The notes: generated by a model not told the origin, from the letters alone. A stretch of DNA of 64,000 bases from Deltaproteobacteria bacterium (GCA_013349285.1 DUZU01000003.1:40451-104450), one strand, 5' to 3'; positions 35,013-44,302 are shown, counted from the stretch's first letter. Translations and numbers: made by a program.

Positions 35013-38000
35013 TTAATTGGGAGACATCGAAACGATATCATCCAACATTTCTTTTATTTCCTCGGGTAGGTAATTTTCACGAGAAAGATGTTGACCATAG
35101 TCCCTTACAATCTGCTGTGCTTCTGCCAGCTTGCCATGGCGTCGCAGAAACAGGTAAAGCATTTTCACCAGACCGGCATTGGCAAAATCACTCTTCAGCG
35201 CTTCACGCAGGGCATAGATCGCCTCATCCATCCGCCCCACCTCAGCCAGGTTTTCCCCCCATTTACGGGACGCCTCAGCCAACAGATGGCGAAGGTCGTT
35301 ACAGTAACAATGGACCAGATCATCACAGATGTTGTCATAGGCAAAACACGATTGCCAGAGATGCACCGCCTCATAAAAACAATTGCCGGCCATCCACCAC
35401 TCATTGGCCCGGGCATGGAGCAGTCCCTTATTTGCTTTCGCCTCAAACAACCGCGCATCGATATTACAATTATCAAGACAAAGAATCCCCTGCTTCAGGG
35501 TCAGATAATTCTTAAGACTATGGGGGGCAATCGCCTCACTGATTGTTTTACGCAGACGGGAGAGAAGGGTATCAAACTTTGAACGGGTCTTATCCGGAGG
35601 ACCTTCCGGCCAGAGGGCAAACTGCACCTTTTCCTGGTCGATCCGCAAATTAGGCGAGGAGACCAACAAGGCCAACACCCTTTTCTGGGCCGGCGTAAAA
35701 TCCTCGGTCTTCAATAACCTTCTGCCCCCGATCCCCACACTGAAGCCGCCGAGAAAGGTTATTTCCAGCAGGGGAAATGCTTTACTTTTCCCATCAAACG
35801 CCACGCCCAAACGCTCACGCCCCAACAATAAGGCATAATCCGTCTCAATATCTCTTTTAACGGCAAACTCCAAAACGTCCTGCAATAATGCCGGGGTGAT
35901 ACCGATAAAATAGCTGAACCTGTTTTTTTTCATCAACACTAGGCTGCGGCCGATATCCTCCTGGGCCTCAGCCAGCTGGCCAAGCTTAACGAAAACCCCG
36001 GCCCGGACCATTAATGCCGCGGCCTCCCAGTACTCGGTGACCAGAGAGCTGGCGCCCTCGATCGCCGAGTTCAACTCCCGCACGCTTTCCTGATAATGTC
36101 CCAACTGATAATAAACCCTGCCGGCCACAACCTTATGCTGCACCAAAAACAAGTCACCGCCGGCCACCTCCCGCAATAACGCCGACTCGTTGATCGCCAC
36201 CAGCGCCTTTTCCCGATAACCGAGTAACGCGGCCGCATAGGCCAGCCATTGCATGAACTGGCTGCGCATGTGGGGGTTATGATCCACCCGCCCGGTATGC
36301 ACCCCCGCCTCGACCAGTCGGGCCGCCTCGGCAAAGCGCCCCTCAGCGATCAGCACACTGCAATCCCACACCACCAGATAGGGCCCGACAATGGTCTGCT
36401 CGAGCAATTCTTGGCCGACCAGGGAAATAAGTTTTTCCTTTTGCTGCCGATAATTGACAAAGTCGCCGTGCATTTGCAGATCATCAATCTGCATGGTGCA
36501 AAGGGCCATCTTATAGGTCGCGGCCACATGGGAATCGAGGAGAATGGAATAGCCCCACTCCAGTTCTCTTTTGTTTTTTTGCCGATAGCCGAGCAATAGA
36601 TTTTCATATCCCTGAATAAGCAGGACGTTGGCGATCAAACCGGTGGCATTGTATTTCTGGGCAAGCCGCATGGCCAAGGACGAGTACTGGCTGGAGCGCT
36701 CCATGTTCGCGTTAAAATAACAGAAGCCGGAAGCGATATTCTTAGCCACGATAATCTTGATAAAAGGAGGCAACATTACCCCGACTTCGTCAAAAAGCTG
36801 CACGGCCCGAGGCAGCAACCTTTCACCATCCTTATGGGTTCCGGCAACCACCCAGAGAAACATGATAAGTTGACTTAACGCCAGCAACTCCCCGATCTTT
36901 TCTTGGCGGGGGCCAAAGATCCCACAGGCCCCTTCCAGATAAATCCGACATTTTTCAGGGAAAAGATCGGAATAGGCCAACCCGGTAAAGAGCAGCATCC
37001 AGCCTTTTTGTTGCAGGATCTCGGGCGGCACTTGCTGCAAGATCGAAAGGATCGAGGCATGCTGATTGACGGCCAGCAGTGCCATGCCCTCCCTCTCGAT
37101 GATGCTATCGATCTCATCATAGTCTTCGGCGACCAGCGCATAACGAAGGGCGGCAACCACTCTTTTTTGGCCCATGGAAAAAACAGATGCCTTCTTCAGT
37201 ATTTCCGCTCGCTCCGCCTTGGAAAAACGCAGCTTGGCCCGCTCCTGCATAAACTCCTGAAAGAGATGATGAAAACCGAAAATTTTTCCGCGCCGGTCCA
37301 GGCTGCGCACAAAATAATTGCTGTTCATTAAAAAAGTCAGCTTTTCGCCTATTTCCGGTTCTCCGGTGATTTCCTCGGCCAGGTCAACGGAAATCTCATC
37401 GAGTAATGAAAGCTTAAGCAATGAATCATGGAATTGCGCGGGGATCTGGGTAAAAATCTCATCTTTAAAATAATCAAGCGCGCGGCCCCCGGCCAGGGCA
37501 TCGGTCACCTGGGCCATGCTTTCCGCCCGACTGTCTCCCTCCAGGGCATGGCCGGCCAGGATCATCCCCATGACCCAACCTTCGGTAGCCTGATGAATCT
37601 TGCGAACCACCTCCATGGGAACACCAAGGGCAAGAACCCCGTTAAGCAGATCATCGGTTTCCCGAGCGGTCAGCGCCAGATCTTCATTCCCGAGACGGAG
37701 TATATCGATGCCGAATTTAACCAATCGGTTTTTTAATTTTACCGGCCTGCGGGAAAGCAAAATAAAACGGATGCGGGGGGGCGAGGTCTCGATCAAATAG
37801 TCGAGAAAGGACAGGGTATGCTCACTCTCTTCAAGCAAATGAAGATCGTCGAACACCATAAAAAAATCGCCGTCCAGCGCCTTGACCAGCCCGGCAAGCA
37901 TCATATTGGCAAGACCGGGCAGGTCTCCGACATTTACCTTGCTGTTGGCCAGCATCTTTTCGAATGGGGCGCAGGAGAAACCGGGCAGAGAATTCTCCAG

Positions 38001-38285
38001 GCAAACCACCAGGGCGCTGAAGAAAAGTACCGGATCACTATCCTCGGGACCAACCTGATACCAGGCATAATCACCGGGAAAGGCATCGAGGTATTGAGTG
38101 GCCAGGGTTGTTTTCCCATGGCCGCCCTGGGCCTCGATCAAAAATATCTTCTTATCTTTTCCCTGTTCATGGAGAATTTCATTAACCAGCCGCGAGCGGA
38201 ACAGGTTATGGGATGCGGCAAAATGAGGCGGAAAAAACTTATTGGCGGGGATTTTTAAAGCAATAAACGACGACCAAATTGTCAT
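35013..38285 (-). CDS. STAND-type ATP-binding transcriptional regulator with C-terminal winged-helix/BTAD domain
   Basis: A 1090-residue MalT/SARP-like regulator. The N-terminal NTPase has a Walker A (AQGGHGKTT, about 52-60), a Walker B (FFMVFDDLHLL, about 137-147) and the arginine-rich FILLSRRPVKL block. A long helical-repeat sensor region (TPR-like, about 400-820) follows. Then comes an OmpR/SARP-type winged helix (FLGGFSVGIGGRRLL, KRVLALLVSSPNLRIDQEKV, DTLLSRLRKTI) and a bacterial transcriptional activation domain to the end. Such proteins oligomerise with ATP when an inducer binds. The ATG at 38285 has GAGGGG six bases upstream. It is divergent from amtB, so it may regulate ammonium uptake; that is an inference. 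Confidence 0.82.
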   Translation of the reverse strand: MTIWSSFIALKIPANKFFPPHFAASHNLFRSRLVNEILHEQGKDKKIFLIEAQGGHGKTTLATQYLDAFPGDYAWYQVGPEDSDPVLFFSALVVCLENSLPGFSCAPFEKMLANSKVNVGDLPGLANMMLAGLVKALDGDFFMVFDDLHLLEESEHTLSFLDYLIETSPPRIRFILLSRRPVKLKNRLVKFGIDILRLGNEDLALTARETDDLLNGVLALGVPMEVVRKIHQATEGWVMGMILAGHALEGDSRAESMAQVTDALAGGRALDYFKDEIFTQIPAQFHDSLLKLSLLDEISVDLAEEITGEPEIGEKLTFLMNSNYFVRSLDRRGKIFGFHHLFQEFMQERAKLRFSKAERAEILKKASVFSMGQKRVVAALRYALVAEDYDEIDSIIEREGMALLAVNQHASILSILQQVPPEILQQKGWMLLFTGLAYSDLFPEKCRIYLEGACGIFGPRQEKIGELLALSQLIMFLWVVAGTHKDGERLLPRAVQLFDEVGVMLPPFIKIIVAKNIASGFCYFNANMERSSQYSSLAMRLAQKYNATGLIANVLLIQGYENLLLGYRQKNKRELEWGYSILLDSHVAATYKMALCTMQIDDLQMHGDFVNYRQQKEKLISLVGQELLEQTIVGPYLVVWDCSVLIAEGRFAEAARLVEAGVHTGRVDHNPHMRSQFMQWLAYAAALLGYREKALVAINESALLREVAGGDLFLVQHKVVAGRVYYQLGHYQESVRELNSAIEGASSLVTEYWEAAALMVRAGVFVKLGQLAEAQEDIGRSLVLMKKNRFSYFIGITPALLQDVLEFAVKRDIETDYALLLGRERLGVAFDGKSKAFPLLEITFLGGFSVGIGGRRLLKTEDFTPAQKRVLALLVSSPNLRIDQEKVQFALWPEGPPDKTRSKFDTLLSRLRKTISEAIAPHSLKNYLTLKQGILCLDNCNIDARLFEAKANKGLLHARANEWWMAGNCFYEAVHLWQSCFAYDNICDDLVHCYCNDLRHLLAEASRKWGENLAEVGRMDEAIYALREALKSDFANAGLVKMLYLFLRRHGKLAEAQQIVRDYGQHLSRENYLPEEIKEMLDDIVSMSPN

Positions 38286-38640
38286 AGTACCCCTCAGTAC
38301 AGACATTAAGCAGGCAAACTCCCCCCGAAGCCGGCCAAGAAATTAAACTTATACTTTAAAAACTAATTGAACCCTAACCGAACAGACTGACAATTTCAAA
38401 CCCAAAAATTTGCATGGTGTTTTTTACCCCACCTCCCATCATTGCCCAACAATCTTGTAACAAGCCCGCCCCCCTTTACACAAATATGTAACGCTAAAAC
38501 CGACGAGCCACCTCTTAACCCAAGACAACCGACTAAAATCACGTATAAATCAATCACCATGACGAATCGGCATGATTTTCGCATTAGCCTGCAACGGTTT
38601 GTGACACATACTTAATTCAGCAAGAAACAAGGAGATTTTC
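38286..38640. other. Divergent intergenic region, regulator and amtB
   Basis: 355 bases with no gene. It contains the sigma-54-like site at 38567-38584. The remainder is C-rich with no clear sigma-70 promoter for the regulator. Confidence 0.5.
38567..38584 (+). promoter_or_regulatory. Sigma-54-like promoter of amtB
   Basis: TCGGCATGATTTTCGCAT has the invariant GG and GC of -24/-12 promoters separated by exactly ten bases, and the flanks partly match TGGCAC and TTGCA. Transcription would begin about 45 bases before the amtB start. This fits nitrogen-controlled amtB expression in many bacteria. Confidence 0.45.
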
Positions 38641-39972
38641 ATGAGGCTGAGACTTTTATCCATACCATCCCTGACGGCGCTGCTTACCCTGGCCCCGCAA
38701 TTTTCCCGGGCAGCGGACCACCCGCCGGTGGACACCGGCACCACCGCCTGGATGCTCATCTCCACCGCCCTGGTTCTGCTGATGATTCCCGGGCTGGCCA
38801 TGTTTTACGGCGGCCTGGTCCGCACCAAGAACGTCTTGAGCACGATGATGCACAGCTACGTTTCCCTGGCCATCATCGGGGTGCTCTGGGTGGTCTGCGG
38901 CTACTCCCTCACCTTCGGCAAATCGATCTGGGGCGGCCTTATCGGCTGGAACAACGATTACTTTCTCCTGCAGGGCATTGACGATGCCGTCACCAACGGT
39001 ATACCCGAATATATCATCGCCATGTTCCAGGGTAAATTTGCGATCATCACCCCGGCCCTGATCAGCGGCGCCCTGGCCGAACGAGTCTCCTTCCGCGGTT
39101 ACAGCCTGTTCATCGCCCTCTGGTTCCTGTTGGTCTACAGCCCCTTATGTCACTGGATCTGGGCTCCGGACGGCTGGCTGTTCAATGCCGGCGCCAACGG
39201 CGTAATCGACCTGGCCGGCGGCCTGGTCATCCATGTCTCTGCCGGGATCAGCGCCCTGGTCGCCGCCATTTACATCGGCCCGCGTCGGGGTTTCCCCAGA
39301 CAGGCCATGCACCCGAACAATCTGGTCATGACCATGATGGGCGCCGGCCTGCTCTGGGTGGGCTGGTTCGGCTTTAATGCGGGATCCACCGTGCAGAGCG
39401 GCCTGGACACGGCCCGCGCCCTGACCATGACCCAGATCTCCGCGGCCAGCGGCGCCTTTACCTGGCTGATCATCGAGGCCCTCGCCTTCAAAAAAGCCAC
39501 CTCCCTCGGCTTTGTTTCCGGCATCCTCGCCGGTCTGGTGGTAATCACCCCGGCCGCCGGCGTTGTGCAGCCGGTAGGCGCCCTGTTCCTGGGCGCCGCT
39601 TCATCCCTGGTCTGCTACTATGCCCTGGTTATGAAAATTAAACTCGGTTACGATGACAGCCTTGACTGCTTCGGCATCCACGGGGTGGGCAGCGGCCTGG
39701 GCGTCCTGCTCCTCTCCTTCTTCATCCGCGACAGCTGGCTGGCTGACGCTTCGGCCGCGGCCGGCAAAACCTGGACCGCCTTTGACCAGCTCAAGGTGCA
39801 ACTGCTCGGCATGGGGGCAACCATCGCCCTGGCCGCAACCGTCACCATCATCCTCTGTGTACTCATCGAAAAAACCATAGGTTTCCGAGTAAAAGAGCAA
39901 ATTGAAATCGAAGGGCTTGACCAGTCACTCCACGGGGAAACAGGATACGGCCTGGTCTCCTCGGACCGCTAA
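38641..39972 (+). CDS. amtB: Ammonium transporter AmtB
   Basis: A 443-residue ammonium channel with a cleaved-type signal sequence (about 1-24) and 11 helices. The twin pore histidines are H198 (LVIHVSAGISAL) and H347 (CFGIHGVGSG). MLISTALVLLMIPGLAMFYGGLVRTKN is the classic Amt start, split here as the first helix and loop. A PII protein (GlnK) gene usually follows amtB, but here a terminator and a repeat element follow instead. GGAG lies before the ATG. The sigma-54-like promoter upstream points to induction under nitrogen limitation. Confidence 0.93.
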   Translation: MRLRLLSIPSLTALLTLAPQFSRAADHPPVDTGTTAWMLISTALVLLMIPGLAMFYGGLVRTKNVLSTMMHSYVSLAIIGVLWVVCGYSLTFGKSIWGGLIGWNNDYFLLQGIDDAVTNGIPEYIIAMFQGKFAIITPALISGALAERVSFRGYSLFIALWFLLVYSPLCHWIWAPDGWLFNAGANGVIDLAGGLVIHVSAGISALVAAIYIGPRRGFPRQAMHPNNLVMTMMGAGLLWVGWFGFNAGSTVQSGLDTARALTMTQISAASGAFTWLIIEALAFKKATSLGFVSGILAGLVVITPAAGVVQPVGALFLGAASSLVCYYALVMKIKLGYDDSLDCFGIHGVGSGLGVLLLSFFIRDSWLADASAAAGKTWTAFDQLKVQLLGMGATIALAATVTIILCVLIEKTIGFRVKEQIEIEGLDQSLHGETGYGLVSSDR

Positions 39973-40004
39973 CCCTGCGCCTCGCTTGACCCCAGTTCCC
40001 CAGA

Positions 40005-40049
40005 TAAAAAAAAAGCCGGGAACCCTTGATCAGGTTCCCGGCTTTTTTT
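40005..40049 (+). terminator. Rho-independent terminator of amtB
   Basis: A 14-bp stem AAAAGCCGGGAACC with an eight-base loop, flanked by A and T runs on both sides, 38 bases past the stop. The flanking runs would also let it work for transcripts from the right. Confidence 0.9.
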
Positions 40050-40050
40050 A

Positions 40051-40255
40051 TCTGATTACCACCGAGTTTCAGCCGGAAAAAAATGGCTTAAACATGATGT
40101 TTGAGTTGGATAAGCATGTTGTGGGAGCGAATTTATTCGCGAAAAAAAATTACTTGAGCACCAGCAATGTCTAGTGGCCGGCCAGCCATTATTCGTGGCT
40201 GAAGCCGCTCCCACTGGACTTTCATCAACTTGGCTGAAATTCAATGGTAATCAGA
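40051..40255. repeat. REP/MITE-like element with terminal inverted repeats
   Basis: A 205-base element. Its 24-base ends (40051-40074 and 40232-40255) are inverted repeats matching at 21 positions. Inside are two head-to-head palindromic units, at 40121-40143 and 40192-40214. Both begin GTGGGAGCG on their own strand and end CGAA, and each can fold (GCGAA-TTTA-TTCGC in the first). This matches the paired REP (REPIN) design, spread by a RAYT-type transposase. No transposase is inside. Confidence 0.65.
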
Positions 40256-40296
40256 TTTTTTTAAGGCAACCACCGTCCCTGCACCAGAGATAAAAA

Positions 40297-40695
40297 TCAG
40301 AGCTTTAAGGCGGACTTGATCTTGCCGCAGAGAACCTCGGTGGTAAAGGGCTTAACCACATACTGACTTACCCCGGCCTTAATCGCCTCCATGATATGCT
40401 CCTTTTCCGTTTCCGCCGTAACCATTATGAAAGGAATTTTAGCAAGAGCCTCGGTGGCGCGAACTTTTTTCAGCAGCTCGATTCCCGTCATGTTGGGCAT
40501 GATCCAGTCACAGATTATCAGGTCGATCCGCCTGTTCTCAAGAACCTCAAAGGCCTTTAGACCATCGGTGGCCTCTGTAAGGTTTTCATGATTATCACAA
40601 CCCAGCTCGTAGAGCATATTCCGGACCATCCGCCGCGGAAGCTCGAAATCATCCACAATCAGAATCTTGAGCTCGTTTAATTTCTGCACAGACAT
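40297..40695 (-). CDS. Single-domain CheY-like response regulator
   Basis: A 132-residue receiver domain without an output domain. Key residues are D15-D16, phosphoacceptor D63 (IICDWIMPNMTG), T93 and K115 (YVVKPF). It resembles CheY in length and in the DWIMPNMTG block, which is common in chemotaxis regulators. The ATG at 40695 has GGAG upstream; the longer frame adds a hydrophobic leader. No kinase is adjacent; the window begins with motA, but 40 kb away. Confidence 0.85.
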   Translation of the reverse strand: MSVQKLNELKILIVDDFELPRRMVRNMLYELGCDNHENLTEATDGLKAFEVLENRRIDLIICDWIMPNMTGIELLKKVRATEALAKIPFIMVTAETEKEHIMEAIKAGVSQYVVKPFTTEVLCGKIKSALKL

Positions 40696-40889
40696 AGCAA
40701 ATCTCCAGCCGTCAATAAGGAGGACAATTTCCGCCGAAACAAACTCACCAACCAATATTCTATACAAAAAAGCCACGGCAAGCCGAATTTTTTTCAAAAA
40801 AACATTCTGACATAAACATGCAGCACTACAAGGTAAAACGTAAGAGGACGACGAAGATTTACAGGGAAATCAGGGTACGGAGCAGTCGG

Positions 40890-42050
40890 TTACGACAGAC
40901 GATTGCGATAATCCTCATAGCCAAAGCTCCGCACCACCGCAAAGGAATCATCCCGGGAATCGCAGACAACGATACTGGGCAGCCGCACCCCGTTGAAGGT
41001 GGTGGTTTTGACCATGGTATAATGGCCCATATCGCCGAAAACCAGCCGCTGGCCGATCTGCAGGGGGGTCGGGAAAGAATAATCACCGATCACATCGCCG
41101 GCCAGACAGGAGAGGCCGCCCAGCTTGTAGGTATACTGAAACTCCCCGGGCTCGCCGGCGCCGAACAAAACCGGCCGGTAAGGCATCTCCAGCACATCCG
41201 GCATATGGGCGGTGGCCGAGGTGTCAAGAATCGCGATATCCACCTCATTATGAACAATGTCCATCACCCGGGTCACCAGGACCCCGATATTTAAGGCAAT
41301 GGCCTCGCCCGGCTCCAGATAGACCTGCACCCCATACTTGTCCTGGATGCGACTGATCAATGCACAGAGACGGTTAAGATCATAGCCCTCCCGGGTAATA
41401 TGGTGGCCGCCCCCGAAGTTGAGCCATTTCATCCGGCCGAGAAACTCGCCGAATCTCTCCTCGAGCGCCGCCACCGTATTGGCCAGGGCATCGCTGTCCT
41501 GCTCGCACAGGGCATGAAAATGCAGCCCTTCGATGCCGTCGAGCTCCTCCGGCTTGAACTGATCACGGATCACGCCCAGCCGGGAATAGCGGCCGCAGGG
41601 ATTATAGAGATCCACATCAACCTCGGAATACTGGGGGTTTACCCGAATGCCGCAGGAGATCTTTTTGCCGGCCGACTGAACCCGCTCTTTAAAATGACGC
41701 CACTGGCTAAAGGAGTTGAAAACCAGATGATCGGCACAACCGAGTATCTCGCCAAACTCATCGTCCCCATAAGCCGGGGCGTAGACATGAACCTCCTTGC
41801 CGAACTCCTCCGCCGCCAGACGCGCCTCGGCCAAAGAGCTGGCGGACGCCCCGGCCAGCACCTGGCGGATCTGCCCGAAGAGGCTGAACATGGCAAACCC
41901 CTTGAGGGCCAGCAGAATACGGCAGCCGGTTCGCCGCTGCACCAGATCGAGGATGGCCAGGTTTTCCGCCAGCCGCTGCCGGTCGCAAACATAACTGGGG
42001 GTGGGCACCCGACTCAGGTCAAAATCGATATTTTTAACTTTGTGGCTCAT
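40890..42050 (-). CDS. nspC: Carboxynorspermidine/carboxyspermidine decarboxylase
   Basis: A 386-residue PLP enzyme of the alanine-racemase-fold decarboxylases. The PLP lysine is K50 in LLALKGFAMF. HFHALCEQD, LNFGGGHHIT, YLEPGEA and LSCLAGDVIGDY are the expected cofactor and active-site blocks, the last holding the catalytic cysteine. It removes CO2 from carboxyspermidine (or carboxynorspermidine) to give spermidine or norspermidine. The ATG at 42050 fits the family start; an ATG four codons upstream overlaps the wbuC stop by 29 bases. It is the third gene of a polyamine operon. Confidence 0.9.
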   Translation of the reverse strand: MSHKVKNIDFDLSRVPTPSYVCDRQRLAENLAILDLVQRRTGCRILLALKGFAMFSLFGQIRQVLAGASASSLAEARLAAEEFGKEVHVYAPAYGDDEFGEILGCADHLVFNSFSQWRHFKERVQSAGKKISCGIRVNPQYSEVDVDLYNPCGRYSRLGVIRDQFKPEELDGIEGLHFHALCEQDSDALANTVAALEERFGEFLGRMKWLNFGGGHHITREGYDLNRLCALISRIQDKYGVQVYLEPGEAIALNIGVLVTRVMDIVHNEVDIAILDTSATAHMPDVLEMPYRPVLFGAGEPGEFQYTYKLGGLSCLAGDVIGDYSFPTPLQIGQRLVFGDMGHYTMVKTTTFNGVRLPSIVVCDSRDDSFAVVRSFGYEDYRNRLS

Positions 42051-42555
42051 CTTTTCCCGCATTTAATAATTCAAAGTTAACCGCCGCCCCAACCGCGAGA
42101 CGGTGAAGCATTTGCTCAAAACGAATGGCCGCCGGATCACCTTCCGGCGGCGCCCATCGGGCAAAATCCTCGGCCGGCAAGGGTTGATAGGGGCCTGGTT
42201 TCACTTCGACCAGCAGGGTGCCGGGCTCCTTGATGATCAGGGTATGCCAGGCCCCGGCCGGAATTTCCACCGCCGGGGCGGCACCATTTGCCGCCAGTTC
42301 AACAACGCTGCGCACAACCCCCTCTCCATCAAAAACCAGCACCGCCGCCCGCCCTTTAAGGGCAATAAAGAGCTCCCATTTCAGAGGATCGGCATGGCGG
42401 TGGGGCCGAATATAGGTCCCCGGCTCCATGGCCACCACCAGCCGCTGCACCGCATCATCGGCCGAGGCATGCAGACAATAATGCACCCGCTTCCGGGCCG
42501 AAACCTCGGCCTCGGCCCGCATCTTTTCATACAGTAGACAATCTATCAGCTTCAT
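42034..42555 (-). CDS. wbuC: WbuC-type cupin metalloprotein
   Basis: A 173-residue protein with one cupin barrel. The metal site is RPHRHADPLKWELFIALKG (two His and a Glu) with a later His in AGAWHTL. RKRVHYCLHASADDAVQRL is the usual WbuC N-terminus. WbuC-type proteins are found beside O-antigen genes, and their reaction is not established. Here it sits between the carboxynorspermidine synthase and decarboxylase genes, nine bases after one and overlapping or abutting the other. A role in polyamine metabolism is possible but unproven. Confidence 0.75.
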   Translation of the reverse strand: MKLIDCLLYEKMRAEAEVSARKRVHYCLHASADDAVQRLVVAMEPGTYIRPHRHADPLKWELFIALKGRAAVLVFDGEGVVRSVVELAANGAAPAVEIPAGAWHTLIIKEPGTLLVEVKPGPYQPLPAEDFARWAPPEGDPAAIRFEQMLHRLAVGAAVNFELLNAGKDEPQS

Positions 42556-42564
42556 GGCCGCGGC

Positions 42565-43755
42565 TCAGGCCAGCTCCTTCACCTCCCACGGCAGACCGTG
42601 GATATTGAGCGCCGCCATGAAGGGATCCGGATCAAGCTCTTCCATGTTGAAGACGCCCTTGCCCTGCCATTTGCCGGTGAGCATCATCATGGCGCCGATC
42701 ATGGCCGGCACGCCGGTGGTGTAGGAGATGGCCTGGGAACCCACCTCCTTATAGCATTCCTGATGATCGCAAATATTATAGATATAAATCTTCCGGGGCT
42801 TGCCGTCCTTCACCCCTTCCATGACGTTGCCGATACAGGTCTTGCCCTTGGTCCGCGGGCCAAGGGAGGCTGGATCGGGCAGCAGGGCCTTTAAAAACTG
42901 GAGGGGGATGATCTCGCGCCCCTCGAACATCACCGGCTCGATCCCGGTCATGCCCACGTTCTGCAACACCTCAAGATGCTTGAGATAATTATCGGAAAAG
43001 GTCATCCAGAAACGGATCCGCTTGAGCCCCTTGATATTCTTGGCCAGAGATTCCAGCTCCTCATGGTACATGAGATAGGCGTTCTTGGGACCGATCTGCG
43101 GAAAATCAAAACTCTGCTTGACGCTCAAGGGCTCGGTCTCGACCCACTCGCCGTTCTCCCAGTATTTGCCCCGGGCGGTCACCTCCCGGATATTGATCTC
43201 CGGATTGAAGTTGGTGGCAAAGGGATGGCCATGATCGCCGGCATTGGCGTCGAGAATATCGATATAGTTGATCTCATCCAGATAATGCTTGGCGGCATAG
43301 GCGGAGTAGACATTGGTCACGCCCGGATCAAAACCGCTGCCGAGCAGGGCCATCAACCCGGCCTTCTCAAAGCGCTCCTGATAATCCCACTGCCATTTAT
43401 AGCAAAACTTCGCCTCATCCGGCGGCTCGTAGTTGGCGGTATCCAGATAGTGCACCCCGGTGGCCAGACAGGCGTCCATAATGGCCAGATCCTGATAGGG
43501 CAAGGCGACATTGATCACCAGGTCGGGCCGGACCCGGTTGATGAGCGCCACGGTCTGTTCGACCTGGTCGGCATCCAATTGCGCGATCTCGATGGTGCGC
43601 CCCACATTCTTTTTGACCGCATCCCGAATCTCCTCGCAACGACGCAGGGTTCGACTGGCAAGACAAATCTCCGTAAACACCTCGGCAACCTGCGCGCATT
43701 TATGCACAACCACACTGCCGACCCCGCCGGCTCCGATTATCAAAACTTTACCCAT
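42565..43755 (-). CDS. Carboxynorspermidine synthase (saccharopine-dehydrogenase-like)
   Basis: A 396-residue NAD(P)H-dependent enzyme that joins aspartate semialdehyde to putrescine or diaminopropane to form carboxyspermidine or carboxynorspermidine. An N-terminal Rossmann motif VLIIGAGGVGSVVVHKC is present. Blocks typical of this branch are NYEPPDEAKF, GSGFDPGVTNVYSAYAAKHYLDEI, LDANAGDHGHP and ISYTTGVPAMIGAMM. The ATG at 43755 has GGAG eight bases upstream; an ATG two codons earlier is too close to that site. It is the first gene of the polyamine operon. Confidence 0.9.
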   Translation of the reverse strand: MGKVLIIGAGGVGSVVVHKCAQVAEVFTEICLASRTLRRCEEIRDAVKKNVGRTIEIAQLDADQVEQTVALINRVRPDLVINVALPYQDLAIMDACLATGVHYLDTANYEPPDEAKFCYKWQWDYQERFEKAGLMALLGSGFDPGVTNVYSAYAAKHYLDEINYIDILDANAGDHGHPFATNFNPEINIREVTARGKYWENGEWVETEPLSVKQSFDFPQIGPKNAYLMYHEELESLAKNIKGLKRIRFWMTFSDNYLKHLEVLQNVGMTGIEPVMFEGREIIPLQFLKALLPDPASLGPRTKGKTCIGNVMEGVKDGKPRKIYIYNICDHQECYKEVGSQAISYTTGVPAMIGAMMMLTGKWQGKGVFNMEELDPDPFMAALNIHGLPWEVKELA

Positions 43756-43929
43756 GATCATTCTCCAGCATTAAAACTATTATAACGATATGTTAGCAAC
43801 ATAGCGGCAAACCAGCTCCACACATATGTTTGTACGTCAGTTCACCACATCAAACAACTAAATTTTCAACAATCGCCCAAAACATTTTTTTCAAAACAAT
43901 CAAATAGCATATCTCTCATGGTTGGGTTA

Positions 43930-43958
43930 TTGACAAGCAGTCCATAGTCATGTATTAT
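43930..43958 (+). promoter_or_regulatory. Sigma-70 promoter of tRNA-Lys
   Basis: A perfect TTGACA (43930-43935), a 17-base spacer and TATTAT (43953-43958), 18 bases before the tRNA. A strong consensus match in the right place. Confidence 0.8.
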
Positions 43959-43976
43959 CGCCCCATCTTTACATCG

Positions 43977-44052
43977 GGGCCGTTAGCTCAACCGGTAGAG
44001 CAACTGACTCTTAATCAGTAGGTCCCCAGTTCGATCCTGGGACGGCCCACCA
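43977..44052 (+). tRNA. tRNA-Lys (CUU anticodon)
   Basis: A 76-base tRNA with encoded CCA. The acceptor stem GGGCCGT pairs with ACGGCCC. The D arm GCTC/GAGC, anticodon arm ACTGA-CTCTTAA-TCAGT with anticodon CTT, and T arm CCCAG-TTCGATC-CTGGG are all perfect. It reads the AAG codon. Confidence 0.97.
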
Positions 44053-44060
44053 GACATAGC

Positions 44061-44094
44061 AAAGAGTTACGGTCGATCCGTAACTCTTTTTTTT
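44061..44094 (+). terminator. Rho-independent terminator after tRNA-Lys
   Basis: A 12-bp stem AAAGAGTTACGG with a five-base loop and nine T, eight bases past the CCA end. Confidence 0.9.
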
Positions 44095-44302
44095 GTTGAC
44101 CGACACACCAGCTTTACCTCTTACCATTATAATTCTTCAGCAAGAGCATACGCTCCAACAACCGCGCAAAACCAAAAGGCAGGCAACCATAATTTTTTTT
44201 TATAATTTTGCAAGCAACAAATATCGGGTATGATAACTTTATTTACCTGTCCGCTCAGAAAATGCCGCGCCAAACCCATCTACCCCATATAAAGAGGTCA
44301 CC

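Larger units (their letters stand above)
39973..40296. other. Spacer with terminator and palindromic element
   Basis: Holds the amtB terminator and the REP/MITE-like element described separately. No gene is supported; the open frame across the element is a by-product of its repeats. Confidence 0.7.

Noticed and set aside
40056..40244. A 62-codon open frame in the spacer after amtB
   Set aside because: It is produced by the inverted-repeat element and encodes nothing recognisable.
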